From Helicobacteraceae bacterium (GTDB lineage: Bacteria > Campylobacterota > Campylobacteria > Campylobacterales > Helicobacteraceae): a stretch of 64,000 nt of DNA. Numbering within the stretch: the first letter of the stretch is position 1; every line of letters begins with the position of its first letter. The DNA lies in assembly GCA_017508245.1 (NCBI GenBank), contig JAFVZI010000014.1:1-64000 (forward strand), read 5' to 3'. The position numbers and the translations under genes are program-made. Of the stretch, positions 34,864 to 45,219 are shown one piece after another. The notes below the pieces were generated by a model. That model was given only the letters and a program-made list of their open reading frames with translations, was not told where the DNA came from and searched no databases.

Positions 34864-36396
34864 TTAATCTCTCCTATTTACTTGTGATATAAAATCTTTA
34901 TTCTCACTTAAAATTGCCCTATCATACATGATGGCAACCACTTCATTTACTGCTATATCAATCTTATCAAGGACCACTTTTGGGTAGATTCCAAGCCAAA
35001 CAATAATCAAGGCAAGTGGGATTAATGCTATTTTTTCTCTAAAATCTATATCCTGTAATTCTTTATTTTTAGGATTTGTGACAGCACCCAAAAAAACATT
35101 TCTAAATAAATTTAGCATATATACAGCACCAACTATTATGCTACTTCCAGCAAGCAATGTAATGATTACATTGACATTAAAAAATCCTAATAAACTAAGA
35201 AACTCACCAACAAATCCCATAGTAAGAGGAAGTCCGATGCTTCCCATTAAAGCTATTACAAAAATTATTGTAAATCTAGGCATAACACTAGCAATACCAC
35301 CATAATCCTTAATCAACTTTGTATGCGTCCTATCATACAAGATTCCAACCATCATAAACAATGCTCCACTAATAATCCCGTGGCTTAGCATAAAAAATAC
35401 AGAACCGCTAATCCCTTCAATATTTAAAGAAAATGTCCCAAGCACTATAACACCCATATGGGCGATAGAACTATATGCGATTACTTGCTTCATATCATCT
35501 TGCACATATGCTATCATTGATGTATAAACCACCATAATCACACATAAAATTGCAATAGGAAATATAAAAGAAATAGTCGCGTCTGGAAAAAGGGGAAGCG
35601 AGAATCTAATAAACGCATATGAACCCATTTTAAGGAGTATTGAAGCAAGGATAATAGAGCCTACACTTGGGGCTTGTCCGTGTGCATATGGAAGCCAAGT
35701 GTGAAATGGAAACATAGGAACTTTTACCGCAATACCAATAAAAAATGCAATGAATAATACCTGCTGCTTATCAAGACCTAGATTTAAAAAATTATACCAA
35801 TCAATAATGCTAAAGCTCCATCTACCAGTCAAACTATAATGCAAATAGGCACAACATAATATTCCAAATAACATAATAAGAGAAGCACTAAATGTATATA
35901 AGAAAAATTTTATTGACGCATAGAGTTTTCTTTCACCGCCCCAAGCACCAATAATATATAACATTGGAATGAGAGAAAACTCCCAAAATATATAAAACAA
36001 CATAACATCAAGAGCGATAAATACTCCAATCATAACACTCTCTAATACAAGTAATGAGACTAAAAAATGCTTGATATTATCAACACTATTTAAATATATT
36101 ATAGAAATAAGTGTCATAAATGCACTTAATAAAACTAAAAATAATGAGATTCCATCAACTCCTACAAAATAACTAAATCCAATATTAGAGATGATATCTA
36201 TTTGACTAACAAACCTAAATCCATCTTCCATATTAGAAGCATCAAATAGATACCACATCAAAAGAACTAAAATAAGTTCAATAATCGATACCACAATAGC
36301 ATAAGTTTTAGCAAAACTTATATTAATGATATTGCTACACAACAACAAAGCTGACAATAATGGTAAAAACAAAATAATATTTAATAAATTCTCCAT
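34864..36396 (-). CDS. nuoM: complex I subunit NuoM
   Basis: The 510-residue antiporter-like membrane subunit has the conserved glutamate helix (LLVLESVMIGVF), KVPMFPFHTWLPYAHGQAP with the key lysine, and AYSSIAHMGVIVLG. It is one of the three Mrp-related proton channels of the complex. Ten bases separate it from nuoL. Confidence 0.96.
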   Translation of the reverse strand: MENLLNIILFLPLLSALLLCSNIINISFAKTYAIVVSIIELILVLLMWYLFDASNMEDGFRFVSQIDIISNIGFSYFVGVDGISLFLVLLSAFMTLISIIYLNSVDNIKHFLVSLLVLESVMIGVFIALDVMLFYIFWEFSLIPMLYIIGAWGGERKLYASIKFFLYTFSASLIMLFGILCCAYLHYSLTGRWSFSIIDWYNFLNLGLDKQQVLFIAFFIGIAVKVPMFPFHTWLPYAHGQAPSVGSIILASILLKMGSYAFIRFSLPLFPDATISFIFPIAILCVIMVVYTSMIAYVQDDMKQVIAYSSIAHMGVIVLGTFSLNIEGISGSVFFMLSHGIISGALFMMVGILYDRTHTKLIKDYGGIASVMPRFTIIFVIALMGSIGLPLTMGFVGEFLSLLGFFNVNVIITLLAGSSIIVGAVYMLNLFRNVFLGAVTNPKNKELQDIDFREKIALIPLALIIVWLGIYPKVVLDKIDIAVNEVVAIMYDRAILSENKDFISQVNRRD

Positions 36397-36406
36397 CTAC
36401 AAATCC

Positions 36407-38239
36407 CTATAAAAATAACAACACTGCAAAAAGTAAAATAAACAATCCAAGTGCGATTAAAAATAACGAAGATGAGAGATTGCCATCTTGCATAAAACGA
36501 GCCTTACCTCCACACCATAGACTTATATTAGCGACTAAATCCACCATAAAATCAATAATCCTAATATCAACTTCTTTCCATAAAAACTTAGAAAGCATGT
36601 AGTATGGCTTAATAATTACAATATCATACAAATGTGGAATATAATATTGATTTATAAGTAGCTTATAGATTCTAGAATCTTCTTTTATAAACTTAATTCC
36701 CATTTTGTATATAAATATCGCAAGAAGCACGCCACAAATAGCACATAGCAAAGCAATGGCAATCAACATATATAAAACAGAATCTGAGACATTTAAAATA
36801 CCTTTTGGCAAATAAGATTCCAAATAATGCTCTAATGGATGCTCTAAAAATCCAGCAAATATTGCTAATATCGCAAGCGGAATCATAGGCAAAATCATAA
36901 TTTTTGATGATTCGTGTGGGTGTTCATTGTGATTTTTTGGCACAAAAAATACAAGCATTAACAATCTAAAACTATAAAATGCCGTACAAAATGCAGCAAT
37001 CAAAAGAATAATCCAGATACAGTAATGATTGCTTACAAAAGCAACCTCAAGTATTTTATCTTTTGAGAAAAAGCCAGCAAATGGGTAGATTCCAGATAGC
37101 GAAACTGAAGCTATCATCATCAAAATTGCTGTTTTTTTAAGATGCTTGAACAACCCACCCATCTTTGTAATATCCAACTTGTCATTCATAGCGTGCATCA
37201 CATTTCCCGCACCAAGGAAAAGCAAGGATTTGAAAAATGCGTGTGTTGCTAAGTGAAACAATGCAATATAATAGTATCCAAGTCCAGCAGCAACAAACAT
37301 ATATCCAAGTTGAGAAAGTGTCGAAAAGGCAATAATTCTCTTTAAATCCTTATTGACAAGAGCCATACTTGCTGCAAAAAGTGCAACAAATGACCCAAGA
37401 TATGCAATAAAGATTCCAACGTCAATATTATAATTATAAACAGGATTTGCCCTAATCACCAAATACACACCCGCTGTTACCATCGTAGCAGCGTGAATCA
37501 GAGCAGATACAGGAGTAGGTCCCTCCATCGCATCAGCAAGCCAGGTATGCAATGGGAATTGAGCAGATTTTCCCATAGCACCAATAAATAACAAAATAGA
37601 AATCCAATATAACGCAGAATGTGAAACATCCCCAACACTCAAGAATACATCGCTATATTTTAAGCTACCAAATGAACAAAAAATAAGAAAAATACCAAGA
37701 AGCATTGCGAGGTCTGCTATACGATTGATTATAAATGCTTCATTTGCAGCAAACGAAGCACTATCTTTCTTATACCAAAAACCAATAAGAAGCCAAGAAC
37801 AAAGCCCAACACCTTCCCAGCCGATAAATAGACCCAAGAAATTATCACTCATTACAAGCACGAGCATGGAAAAAACAAAAGCACTAAGAAATGCAAAAAA
37901 TTTGTTGAATCCCTCATCATGTTCCATATAGCCAATAGAATAGATAAAAACAAGAAGTGAGACGATTAATACCACAAAAATCATCACCATTGTAATTCCA
38001 TCTATCATAAAACCAAAGCTAGAAGAAAATGCTCCAGCCACTATCCAGTTACTTATATTTATGATTTCTATGTTTCCACTTACTATACTTGGAGCAATGA
38101 TAATTGCACACAATAATGAAACACAAAGTGAAGCTATTGGAATAACAGCTGCAATGATATTTTTTTTACCAAGAGAAAAAAAACTAGAAAATAACGCACC
38201 AAATAATGGAGCAAACAATATTAAGGCAACTAACATCAA
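36407..38239 (-). CDS. nuoL: complex I subunit NuoL
   Basis: The 610-residue distal antiporter-like subunit includes FIGWEGVGLCSWLLIGFW, GKSAQFPLHTWLADAMEGPTP and AFSTLSQLGYMF, plus the C-terminal lateral helix region. A T8 run near 38160-38167 lies in the coding sequence but in frame. The order L-M-N is standard. Confidence 0.96.
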   Translation of the reverse strand: MMLVALILFAPLFGALFSSFFSLGKKNIIAAVIPIASLCVSLLCAIIIAPSIVSGNIEIINISNWIVAGAFSSSFGFMIDGITMVMIFVVLIVSLLVFIYSIGYMEHDEGFNKFFAFLSAFVFSMLVLVMSDNFLGLFIGWEGVGLCSWLLIGFWYKKDSASFAANEAFIINRIADLAMLLGIFLIFCSFGSLKYSDVFLSVGDVSHSALYWISILLFIGAMGKSAQFPLHTWLADAMEGPTPVSALIHAATMVTAGVYLVIRANPVYNYNIDVGIFIAYLGSFVALFAASMALVNKDLKRIIAFSTLSQLGYMFVAAGLGYYYIALFHLATHAFFKSLLFLGAGNVMHAMNDKLDITKMGGLFKHLKKTAILMMIASVSLSGIYPFAGFFSKDKILEVAFVSNHYCIWIILLIAAFCTAFYSFRLLMLVFFVPKNHNEHPHESSKIMILPMIPLAILAIFAGFLEHPLEHYLESYLPKGILNVSDSVLYMLIAIALLCAICGVLLAIFIYKMGIKFIKEDSRIYKLLINQYYIPHLYDIVIIKPYYMLSKFLWKEVDIRIIDFMVDLVANISLWCGGKARFMQDGNLSSSLFLIALGLFILLFAVLLFL

Positions 38240-38248
38240 CGACCTCCG

Positions 38249-38554
38249 CTAACCACGCATCAAATTCATATCATCTAAATCCAAATTCTTACGTTTTCTA
38301 TACCAAAGGATAAGAAGTCCAAGCCCGACAGCAACTTCAGATGCGGCAATTGCGATGATAAAAAATGCTACGATTTCACCACTAATATCACCATAATATC
38401 TACCAACACTGACAAGTCCAATATTTGCTGCATTTAAGATGATTTCTGTTGAAAAAAATATCATCAAAAGATTCTTTCTTCTCAAGATTCCAATAAGCCC
38501 AATTGTAAAAATAATAACACTTAATAACAAATAGTGATTTAGGGTTAGAATCAT
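38249..38554 (-). CDS. nuoK: complex I subunit NuoK
   Basis: This small membrane subunit (101 residues, three helices) has STEIILNAANIGLV and IAIAASEVAVGLGLLI, containing the two conserved glutamates of the NuoK proton path. It overlaps nuoJ by 4 bp. Confidence 0.96.
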   Translation of the reverse strand: MILTLNHYLLLSVIIFTIGLIGILRRKNLLMIFFSTEIILNAANIGLVSVGRYYGDISGEIVAFFIIAIAASEVAVGLGLLILWYRKRKNLDLDDMNLMRG

Positions 38555-39111
38555 AAATTATCCTTTATATTATCAAGTTTTGTGTCATCAAACTTCCCAC
38601 CTATATTTTTACTAACAAGTGCAATGCCTGCAATAAGAGCGACAAGAAGCATCAGTGCTGCTAACTCAAATACTATTAAATAATTTGTAAATAATCCAAT
38701 ACCGATACTCTCGACATTTCCACTTATATTCATAGATTCTATTAAATCATTAACTTCATTGTTTTCTATACTAAGCAATCTAGGAAGCGATACAATAATT
38801 ACGAGCATCAATGCCACGCCAAAGCTAAGCAAACACACAATTTTTACGCTTTTATGCTTTTCTTTAATATCTTTTGCACTATCAAAAAACATCATACCAA
38901 ATGCATACATAGCCATAACAGCACCTGTATATACAGAAATCTGAACTACGCCTAAAAATTCAGCACCAATATTAAAAAAGATTCCAGCTATAAAAATCAT
39001 TCCACTTGCAAGAGCAGTCATGGCATAAAGAACATTTGCAGTAAAGACAACGACGCTAAAACAAAATATGATTAATACACTAAATAAATAAAACGAAATG
39101 ACCTCAAGCAT
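38551..39111 (-). CDS. nuoJ: complex I subunit NuoJ
   Basis: The 186-residue membrane subunit has five predicted helices; helix 3 holds the conserved VVQISVYTGAVMAMYAFGMM segment near the quinone-coupling region. It lies 3 bp after nuoI. Confidence 0.94.
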   Translation of the reverse strand: MLEVISFYLFSVLIIFCFSVVVFTANVLYAMTALASGMIFIAGIFFNIGAEFLGVVQISVYTGAVMAMYAFGMMFFDSAKDIKEKHKSVKIVCLLSFGVALMLVIIVSLPRLLSIENNEVNDLIESMNISGNVESIGIGLFTNYLIVFELAALMLLVALIAGIALVSKNIGGKFDDTKLDNIKDNL

Positions 39112-39114
39112 GAA

Positions 39115-39699
39115 TCAACCTATCTCATCATTGCTTAGCGGAGTTGGTTTTATATTATTATCAGCATTAGGACTTACGCTACCATATCCGCTATATTCAT
39201 CAATATGTCCATTTTTAGCTAAAGCAGTAGATACTAATAAATCATCTTTTAGCTTAAAGTGTGCTCTTTGCTCACTTGCATTCTCGTATCTATTACCATG
39301 GACAATAGCAAGCTCTGGACATACTTCCGCACAAAGCCCACAATAAATACATCTTCCAAAATTAATACTATAAGATTCTATATTTTTTCTACCATCAGCA
39401 CCATATTTGGTATCAATTTTTATGCAGTTGCTAACACATATTTTCTCACACAATCCACAGCCTATACATCTCTCATTTCCGGATTCTAGCAATCTCATCA
39501 AACTATGCACAGCCCTATATCTAGGAGATAATGGAATCTTTTCAAGTGGATATTTTACAGTTACTATTGTGCTTGGTTTAAACAACTCAAATAAAGTCAG
39601 TTTAAGCCCTTTTAGCAAATCTAGTGAAAATGTGCGTTTTAAAAATCTCTTAAAACTTGGTGGTGGAGTTTGTGCTACCAATTTGTATTCTATTTTCAT
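39115..39699 (-). CDS. nuoI: complex I Fe-S subunit NuoI
   Basis: The 194-residue peripheral subunit has two [4Fe-4S] motifs: [16 protein letters not shown] and [13 protein letters not shown] (clusters N6a and N6b). These pass electrons toward NuoB. The C-terminal tail after about residue 150 is poorly conserved and hydrophilic. Confidence 0.96.
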   Translation of the reverse strand: MKIEYKLVAQTPPPSFKRFLKRTFSLDLLKGLKLTLFELFKPSTIVTVKYPLEKIPLSPRYRAVHSLMRLLESGNERCIGCGLCEKICVSNCIKIDTKYGADGRKNIESYSINFGRCIYCGLCAEVCPELAIVHGNRYENASEQRAHFKLKDDLLVSTALAKNGHIDEYSGYGSVSPNADNNIKPTPLSNDEIG

Positions 39700-39708
39700 A
39701 TCAATCCT

Positions 39709-40689
39709 TTATACTAAAACAATACCTGTTACTAAGATATTTATAACGGCTACTGGCATTAATACTTTCCAACAAATAGACATTAGCTGGTCTGGTCTCA
39801 CATGTGGAAATGTAGCCCTAACCCAAACAAATAAAAATATAAAAAACGCAACTTTTAGTAAAATTGCTATACCACCTGGAATAAAACCGATGCTATTAAA
39901 ACCGCCAAAAAATACGATACTAATTATGAATGAAATACTAAACATATTAGCATATTCACCAATAAAAAACATACCCCATTTTAAACCACTATATTCTGTA
40001 ATATAGCCAGATACAATCTCTGCTTCGTGTTCGAGCAAATCAAATGGCGTCCTATTTGTCTCTGCAAAACCAGCAATCAAAAACAATAAAAATGCCATAG
40101 GTTGAGAAAAAATAAGCCAATCAAATACAGAATCGCCTTGATAATTATTAATATCAACCAAAGATAATGAACCAACAATCATAATTGGTGCTAAGATGGA
40201 TAATCCGCTTACCACTTCAAAACTAAGCAATTGGGATACAGCTCTTGCGGCCCCTAAAAGCGAATATTTATTATTAGAACTCATACCTGCTAAAAGCGGT
40301 CCATACATACCAATAGCACCGACACTCAACACAAATAATAATCCAACATTAATATCAGAAATAATTGGTCTAATAGTCTCACCAAATAAAGTAAATTCTG
40401 GCAAAAAAGGAATTGGAGCCATAGCGATAAAGGCGGTGGCAACAGCAATAATAGGTGCTAAAATAAAAATAATTTTATTTGCATTTTTAGGAATAATATC
40501 CTCTTTTAAAAACAGCTTAATACCATCGGCTACTATCTGCAATAATCCCCAAGGTCCAACATGTGTAGGCCCAAGTCGCTTTTGTATAAGTCCTAAAAAT
40601 TTTCTATCTAAGTACGTGCCAAATCCAGCCAAAGCAGAAAAAACAACAAGCAATATAACAATCTTTATGATAACTTCCAAAAAACTCAC
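39709..40689 (-). CDS. nuoH: complex I subunit NuoH
   Basis: The 326-residue membrane subunit forms the quinone chamber with NuoB and NuoD. It includes RLGPTHVGPWGLLQIVADGIKLF and the conserved loop FAETNRTPFDLLEHEAEIVSGY. It overlaps nuoG by 4 bp. Confidence 0.97.
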   Translation of the reverse strand: MSFLEVIIKIVILLVVFSALAGFGTYLDRKFLGLIQKRLGPTHVGPWGLLQIVADGIKLFLKEDIIPKNANKIIFILAPIIAVATAFIAMAPIPFLPEFTLFGETIRPIISDINVGLLFVLSVGAIGMYGPLLAGMSSNNKYSLLGAARAVSQLLSFEVVSGLSILAPIMIVGSLSLVDINNYQGDSVFDWLIFSQPMAFLLFLIAGFAETNRTPFDLLEHEAEIVSGYITEYSGLKWGMFFIGEYANMFSISFIISIVFFGGFNSIGFIPGGIAILLKVAFFIFLFVWVRATFPHVRPDQLMSICWKVLMPVAVINILVTGIVLV

Positions 40690-42944
40690 GATGCAACCCC
40701 TGCTTTAATATATTTTGTTTTTCCAAAAAACTCATCTACATTATTAATTTGTGGAGATATGGCAAAATATTCTCCCTCCATATCAAAGTCAATATATATA
40801 TTTGCTTCTATCCTGCCATATTTGGATTCAATCTTTATAACATCGCCTTCACTGTAATTTAATTTTTCTAAATATTCTTTTGAAACATAGATTCCAATAC
40901 TATAATCTAGATTCTTGCTATATTTGGTATATGGATAAAAATGCACACCAAAATCCCTCATATAAGCATTAAAATCTACATAATCGAGCTTAACAAACTT
41001 AATATCATCTACATAATTAGAAATTATTGGGGCTGTTTTTATGCCTCGCAAATCAGTTCCATCATTGCCATATTTATTGTTTAATACAATTTCATCAATC
41101 TCAAAATCAAATCCTAAATATCTTGATAACTGATACAAATAATCCATCTTATCATTTACCGGATAAAGTGGCAAAATCTTATAATCTATATTTGTTATAC
41201 TGTCTTCTAGCTGACTAAAATATGGCAGTGCAAAATCATAATCAACACTATCAAATACATAGTCACCCTTCGCCCTAAAACCAACTCTATAGCCATCTAT
41301 TTCATCATCAAAATCGATGACATTGCAGATTCCATTTGCATTTGATGTAGGAGGGATGAAAATCACACTGATTTTATCATCTCTTTGTAATACTGATAGA
41401 ATATTTGCTAAATAAGCAGCATTTGGATGGGCGTATAGATCGCTTCCAATTATTATAAGTGGCTTTTGGACAAGATTGGATTCTAGTTTCAAAAAGGTTT
41501 CATAATCCAATTTTGCTTTTATGTATAAATCATAATATTCCACATCTAAAGTTTTTTCTTCACCATCTTGCACTATTTTATGATTGATATTTATCTTAGA
41601 ATCTTCTAATACATTTAATAACGAATTATTAGAATCCAAAATATTTAAGATAGCAAGAAGTGCTACATCATCACTATTTGCAGCCAAGTTTATCGTAGTT
41701 ACATTCTTTGAGAGTTTTGAAATAAGCTTATCGCTAAGTGGATGAATATAAATAAAACGAGAATCTTTTTTTAGCTTTAGCATATTATTGATTTTATATC
41801 TAAGCAACGGATTCTCATTTTTCAAGCTAGAGCCAATTGAAACAATTACTTTATGATTAGATATATCATTTATCGTAGCACTTCTAGCACCGCTTCCATA
41901 GTAGATACTAATAAAATCTTTATATTGTTTTAAGATATTATTTACGAGTTTTACACCAAATTTATTTTTTAATGATGCTAAAAATTTTGCCTCATTATTT
42001 GTCGTATTTCCGCCGACAAAAATACTTTTTGCTTTTTTTATTGCATCTACTGCTAAATCAAAACTATTGAAATCTAATCGTGGTGATATATCATACACAA
42101 AACGACCCGCTCCACATATAGGATTGAAATTAAAATCATTTGTAACACGATAAATGCTATATTTATTTTTAGAATCTTTTTTGCCTTCATATGTGATTTT
42201 ACATCCACTTGGACATAGATTACAAGTAGAATCAACTTTCTTTAATTCCCACGCATTGCTTGTATATTGAAAGCTTTTTAAGCCAAGTGCCCCAACTGGA
42301 CACACGCTAACACATTCACTACAATCTACACAAGGATTCTCACCTACAAATCCTATAATGCTTTTTTGCTTCCTATTCCAAACGCTAAATGCATCTTTTG
42401 GCATTCTCTCCTTCCAATATGTCGCATCAGGAGTTGGAGAATCTACCTTTATTGCTTTGATATTAGATTCGCCTAAATTGTCTTTACAAGTTGTTACACA
42501 TCGCTCACACAATATACAAAGGCTAGGGTCATACTTTACATGCGACCAAGAAGCAAAAGCATTAAAAGATGGTGAGATAAACAAATCTTGAGAATCTACG
42601 CCCATTAAAAGCGTATAATCTTGCAATTCACACTCTCCACTTTTATCACATACACCACATTCTAGTGGGTGATTTACTACATAACTTTTCATTATAGCTT
42701 TTCGCTCAATCTCTATTTCTTCTGTGCTTGTGATAATATTCATACCATCTTTTACTTTTGTATTACAAGCATATGAACGTTTTCCATCAATATCAACCAT
42801 ACAAAGTTTGCAAGCAAGAGTGGGCGAACAATTACTCAAATAACAAATTGCTGGAATAAAAATATTATTCTTTCGTGCAACCTCAAGAATATATTCACCC
42901 TCATTTGCTTCTAAATTAATATTATTAATAGTTATCTTTGCCAT
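40686..42944 (-). CDS. nuoG: complex I Fe-S subunit NuoG
   Basis: The 752-residue peripheral subunit has an N-terminal [2Fe-2S] ferredoxin-like domain (LACKLCMVDIDGKRSYAC), HPLECGVCDKSGECELQDY, the cluster sets CILCERCVTTC and CVDCSECVSVCP, then CNLCPSGC leading into a degenerate molybdopterin-oxidoreductase-like domain. It is shorter than the roughly 840-residue H. pylori protein. In this lineage it must take electrons from a donor other than a NuoF flavin site, because nuoE and nuoF are absent. Confidence 0.93.
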   Translation of the reverse strand: MAKITINNINLEANEGEYILEVARKNNIFIPAICYLSNCSPTLACKLCMVDIDGKRSYACNTKVKDGMNIITSTEEIEIERKAIMKSYVVNHPLECGVCDKSGECELQDYTLLMGVDSQDLFISPSFNAFASWSHVKYDPSLCILCERCVTTCKDNLGESNIKAIKVDSPTPDATYWKERMPKDAFSVWNRKQKSIIGFVGENPCVDCSECVSVCPVGALGLKSFQYTSNAWELKKVDSTCNLCPSGCKITYEGKKDSKNKYSIYRVTNDFNFNPICGAGRFVYDISPRLDFNSFDLAVDAIKKAKSIFVGGNTTNNEAKFLASLKNKFGVKLVNNILKQYKDFISIYYGSGARSATINDISNHKVIVSIGSSLKNENPLLRYKINNMLKLKKDSRFIYIHPLSDKLISKLSKNVTTINLAANSDDVALLAILNILDSNNSLLNVLEDSKININHKIVQDGEEKTLDVEYYDLYIKAKLDYETFLKLESNLVQKPLIIIGSDLYAHPNAAYLANILSVLQRDDKISVIFIPPTSNANGICNVIDFDDEIDGYRVGFRAKGDYVFDSVDYDFALPYFSQLEDSITNIDYKILPLYPVNDKMDYLYQLSRYLGFDFEIDEIVLNNKYGNDGTDLRGIKTAPIISNYVDDIKFVKLDYVDFNAYMRDFGVHFYPYTKYSKNLDYSIGIYVSKEYLEKLNYSEGDVIKIESKYGRIEANIYIDFDMEGEYFAISPQINNVDEFFGKTKYIKAGVAS

Positions 42945-42952
42945 ATATCACC

Positions 42953-43708
42953 TTAACTGACTTTATTTATCACAACTCTTTTATATCTATATCCGCAATC
43001 TATATTTTCATTTGTACTTAGGATTCCTATCACACCACTTAGGTTGGAATCTAGCAAGCTTACAGCCTTTATCTTAAAATCATCAAAACAAATTTCAATG
43101 CAATCATTATCATTTATTCTCCAAGCTTTTGCAAACTCCCTAGAGAATCTTAAAAATGGCTTTTGAGTGGATAATACAGAATCCACATACACTATACAGC
43201 CATTATTTTCAGGAAGATTGCTAATTTGCTCTATATTTGAGATTCTGGTTTTTATAGTATAGATTTCATTTATATCACTTGATAAAAATGCGATGTTAAT
43301 AGATTCTGCTAGATTAGAAAAAATATTTAATATATTTTTTCTTCTTTGATGCGAATAAAAATTATCACCAATCAACAATAATGGCTTTTTATGCGAATAA
43401 AAACATGTTTTTATTTCTTGCATTTCTTCTTCAGTAATATTTGTTTCAGACGTCAAATACCCATAATCCAATGCTTCTATATAATCTTTTAGATTTAAAT
43501 TTTTATAAAAATCGTGTAAAAATAGTGCGGCTACGCCCTCTTCTGTGCCAGCTTCGTATCTTATGTACTGCTTTGTTTGCATATCTAATATAGGATTGAT
43601 ACAAATATCACTGGTAATATTTTTAGCACAAATACCAAGCGTTATCATAAAATCAAAGTTACTCAAATATTTGGTATCAAACCTAGAATCTATATAATCT
43701 ATTGTCAT
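42953..43708 (-). CDS. epsilon-specific complex I subunit in the nuoF position (HP1265-like)
   Basis: The 251-residue protein has no FMN or NADH motif and no Fe-S cysteine pattern, so it is not NuoF. It lies where nuoF would be, overlapping the preceding small gene by 4 bp. Helicobacter and Campylobacter carry a gene of this kind here (HP1265), proposed to help a flavodoxin or ferredoxin donate electrons. It includes EEGVAALFLHDFYKN and LLIGDNFYSHQRRKN. Function is inferred from position. Confidence 0.85.
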   Translation of the reverse strand: MTIDYIDSRFDTKYLSNFDFMITLGICAKNITSDICINPILDMQTKQYIRYEAGTEEGVAALFLHDFYKNLNLKDYIEALDYGYLTSETNITEEEMQEIKTCFYSHKKPLLLIGDNFYSHQRRKNILNIFSNLAESINIAFLSSDINEIYTIKTRISNIEQISNLPENNGCIVYVDSVLSTQKPFLRFSREFAKAWRINDNDCIEICFDDFKIKAVSLLDSNLSGVIGILSTNENIDCGYRYKRVVINKVS

Positions 43709-43962
43709 AATGCTTCTTCTTTGAAATCTTGTATTTTTTCTTTTTTAACTACAATGCTCCAATCTACTTCATTAAATCTAATAGAATTCAAAAGGCGGTA
43801 TCCAAGTGATTTGATAGAATTATTCGCTATTTTTACAATACCTCCATCGCCAATTTCAAATATAAAAATACCAACTTCACCATCATGCAACTCATCTTTT
43901 ATGATTTCATTCATTCTATGTATAAAATCATCTTTATATTGTCTTAAATCATATCTTTTCAT
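43705..43962 (-). CDS. epsilon-specific complex I subunit in the nuoE position (HP1264-like)
   Basis: The 85-residue protein begins KRYDLRQYKDDFIHRMNEII and lacks the [2Fe-2S] cysteines of NuoE. It occupies the nuoE position between nuoD and the HP1265-like gene. It is known from the same place in Helicobacter and Campylobacter operons and is probably an accessory subunit for the alternative electron input. Confidence 0.85.
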   Translation of the reverse strand: MKRYDLRQYKDDFIHRMNEIIKDELHDGEVGIFIFEIGDGGIVKIANNSIKSLGYRLLNSIRFNEVDWSIVVKKEKIQDFKEEAL

Positions 43963-43980
43963 AAAATTCCACCTAAAATC

Positions 43981-45210
43981 TTATCTATCAATCTCGCCAA
44001 ATATGATATTTGCAGAACCAATTATAGTAACAACATCGGCTAGATAATGCCCCGGAAGCAAGTCTTGCAATAAACCTGTATGAAAAAAACTAGGTGTTCT
44101 TATCTTTAGTCTATATGGATATGGCTCACCAGTGGAATTGATAAAAAATCCCAACTCACCTTTTGGGGTTTCTGTAGGGGCATATACTTCACCAATAGGT
44201 GGTCTCATACCCTGTGTAACTAAAACAAAATGCTGCATCAATGAATAATTTTGAGTCATCAACTGCTCTTTTGGTGCAGAAATATATGCTGGCGAATCTG
44301 CCATAATTTGCGGTGGCGTATCTTTATACATTTTTATTAATTGACGCAAGATTTTACTTGATTGCCTTATTTCTTCCATATAAAGCAAATATCTAGCATA
44401 GCTATCACCATCTGTGGCATATGGCACATCAAATTCTACTTCATTATATAACTCATAAGGTTCTTCTCTTCTAATATCCCATTTATATCCGCAACATCGA
44501 AGCATTACACCACTTAAAGCCCATTTTTTTGCTAAATCTTTTGTAACAACTCCAACATTTTCCAATCTTGCACGCCAGATTCTATTTTCATTCAATAGTT
44601 TTTCTATTAAACCTATCTCTTTTGGCAATCTATCAAGAAATATGCTTAGATTCTCGCACCAATTTGGTGGTAAATCAAGAGGCACACCACCTATTCTAAT
44701 GCTGGAATGTGTAAGCCTAGCCCCACAATAATCCTCTATCAAATCAAGTGCATATTCCCTTTCTTTGAATCCATAAAGCATAATAGACAAAGCGCCTATA
44801 TCCATACCATGAACGGAGATGAAAAATATATGTGAAATAATTCTATTTAGTTCTAAAAGCATCATTCTAATGATTTGCGCCCTTCGTGGCACTTCTAGTC
44901 CTACTAATCTCTCTACACTAAGTGCGAAAGCATAATTATTCGATGAAGCATTAATATAATCTAACCTATCAGTGGTAGGTAAAAATTCATTATATATCAT
45001 ATTTTCTGCCATCTTCTCCACGCCTCTATGCAAATAACCAATATCTGGTGTAGCCTTTGTTATTAGCTCACCATCTAATTCTAATATCAACCTTAGCTGT
45101 CCGTGTGCCGATGGGTGCTGTGGTCCAAAGTTTAATATCATTTTATCATCATCGCGTTCAAATGCGATATTTTCAAATTGTGGTTTTAATCTAGTATAAA
45201 TTTGTGCCAT
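43981..45210 (-). CDS. nuoD: complex I subunit NuoD
   Basis: The 409-residue 49-kDa homologue has [38 protein letters not shown] and the C-terminal [27 protein letters not shown]. With NuoB it builds the quinone-reducing site; the HPSAH loop histidine is present. Confidence 0.97.
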   Translation of the reverse strand: MAQIYTRLKPQFENIAFERDDDKMILNFGPQHPSAHGQLRLILELDGELITKATPDIGYLHRGVEKMAENMIYNEFLPTTDRLDYINASSNNYAFALSVERLVGLEVPRRAQIIRMMLLELNRIISHIFFISVHGMDIGALSIMLYGFKEREYALDLIEDYCGARLTHSSIRIGGVPLDLPPNWCENLSIFLDRLPKEIGLIEKLLNENRIWRARLENVGVVTKDLAKKWALSGVMLRCCGYKWDIRREEPYELYNEVEFDVPYATDGDSYARYLLYMEEIRQSSKILRQLIKMYKDTPPQIMADSPAYISAPKEQLMTQNYSLMQHFVLVTQGMRPPIGEVYAPTETPKGELGFFINSTGEPYPYRLKIRTPSFFHTGLLQDLLPGHYLADVVTIIGSANIIFGEIDR

Positions 45211-45219
45211 ATCTGCCTC

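Noticed and set aside
38159-38167. T8 run in nuoL as a phase-variable tract
   Set aside because: It lies in frame near the N-terminus of an essential-type respiratory subunit; runs of 8 A/T are common in such AT-rich DNA.
39407-40006. Plus-strand 199-codon frame opposite nuoI and nuoH
   Set aside because: It lies entirely antisense to two certain complex I genes and shows no domain or ribosome site.
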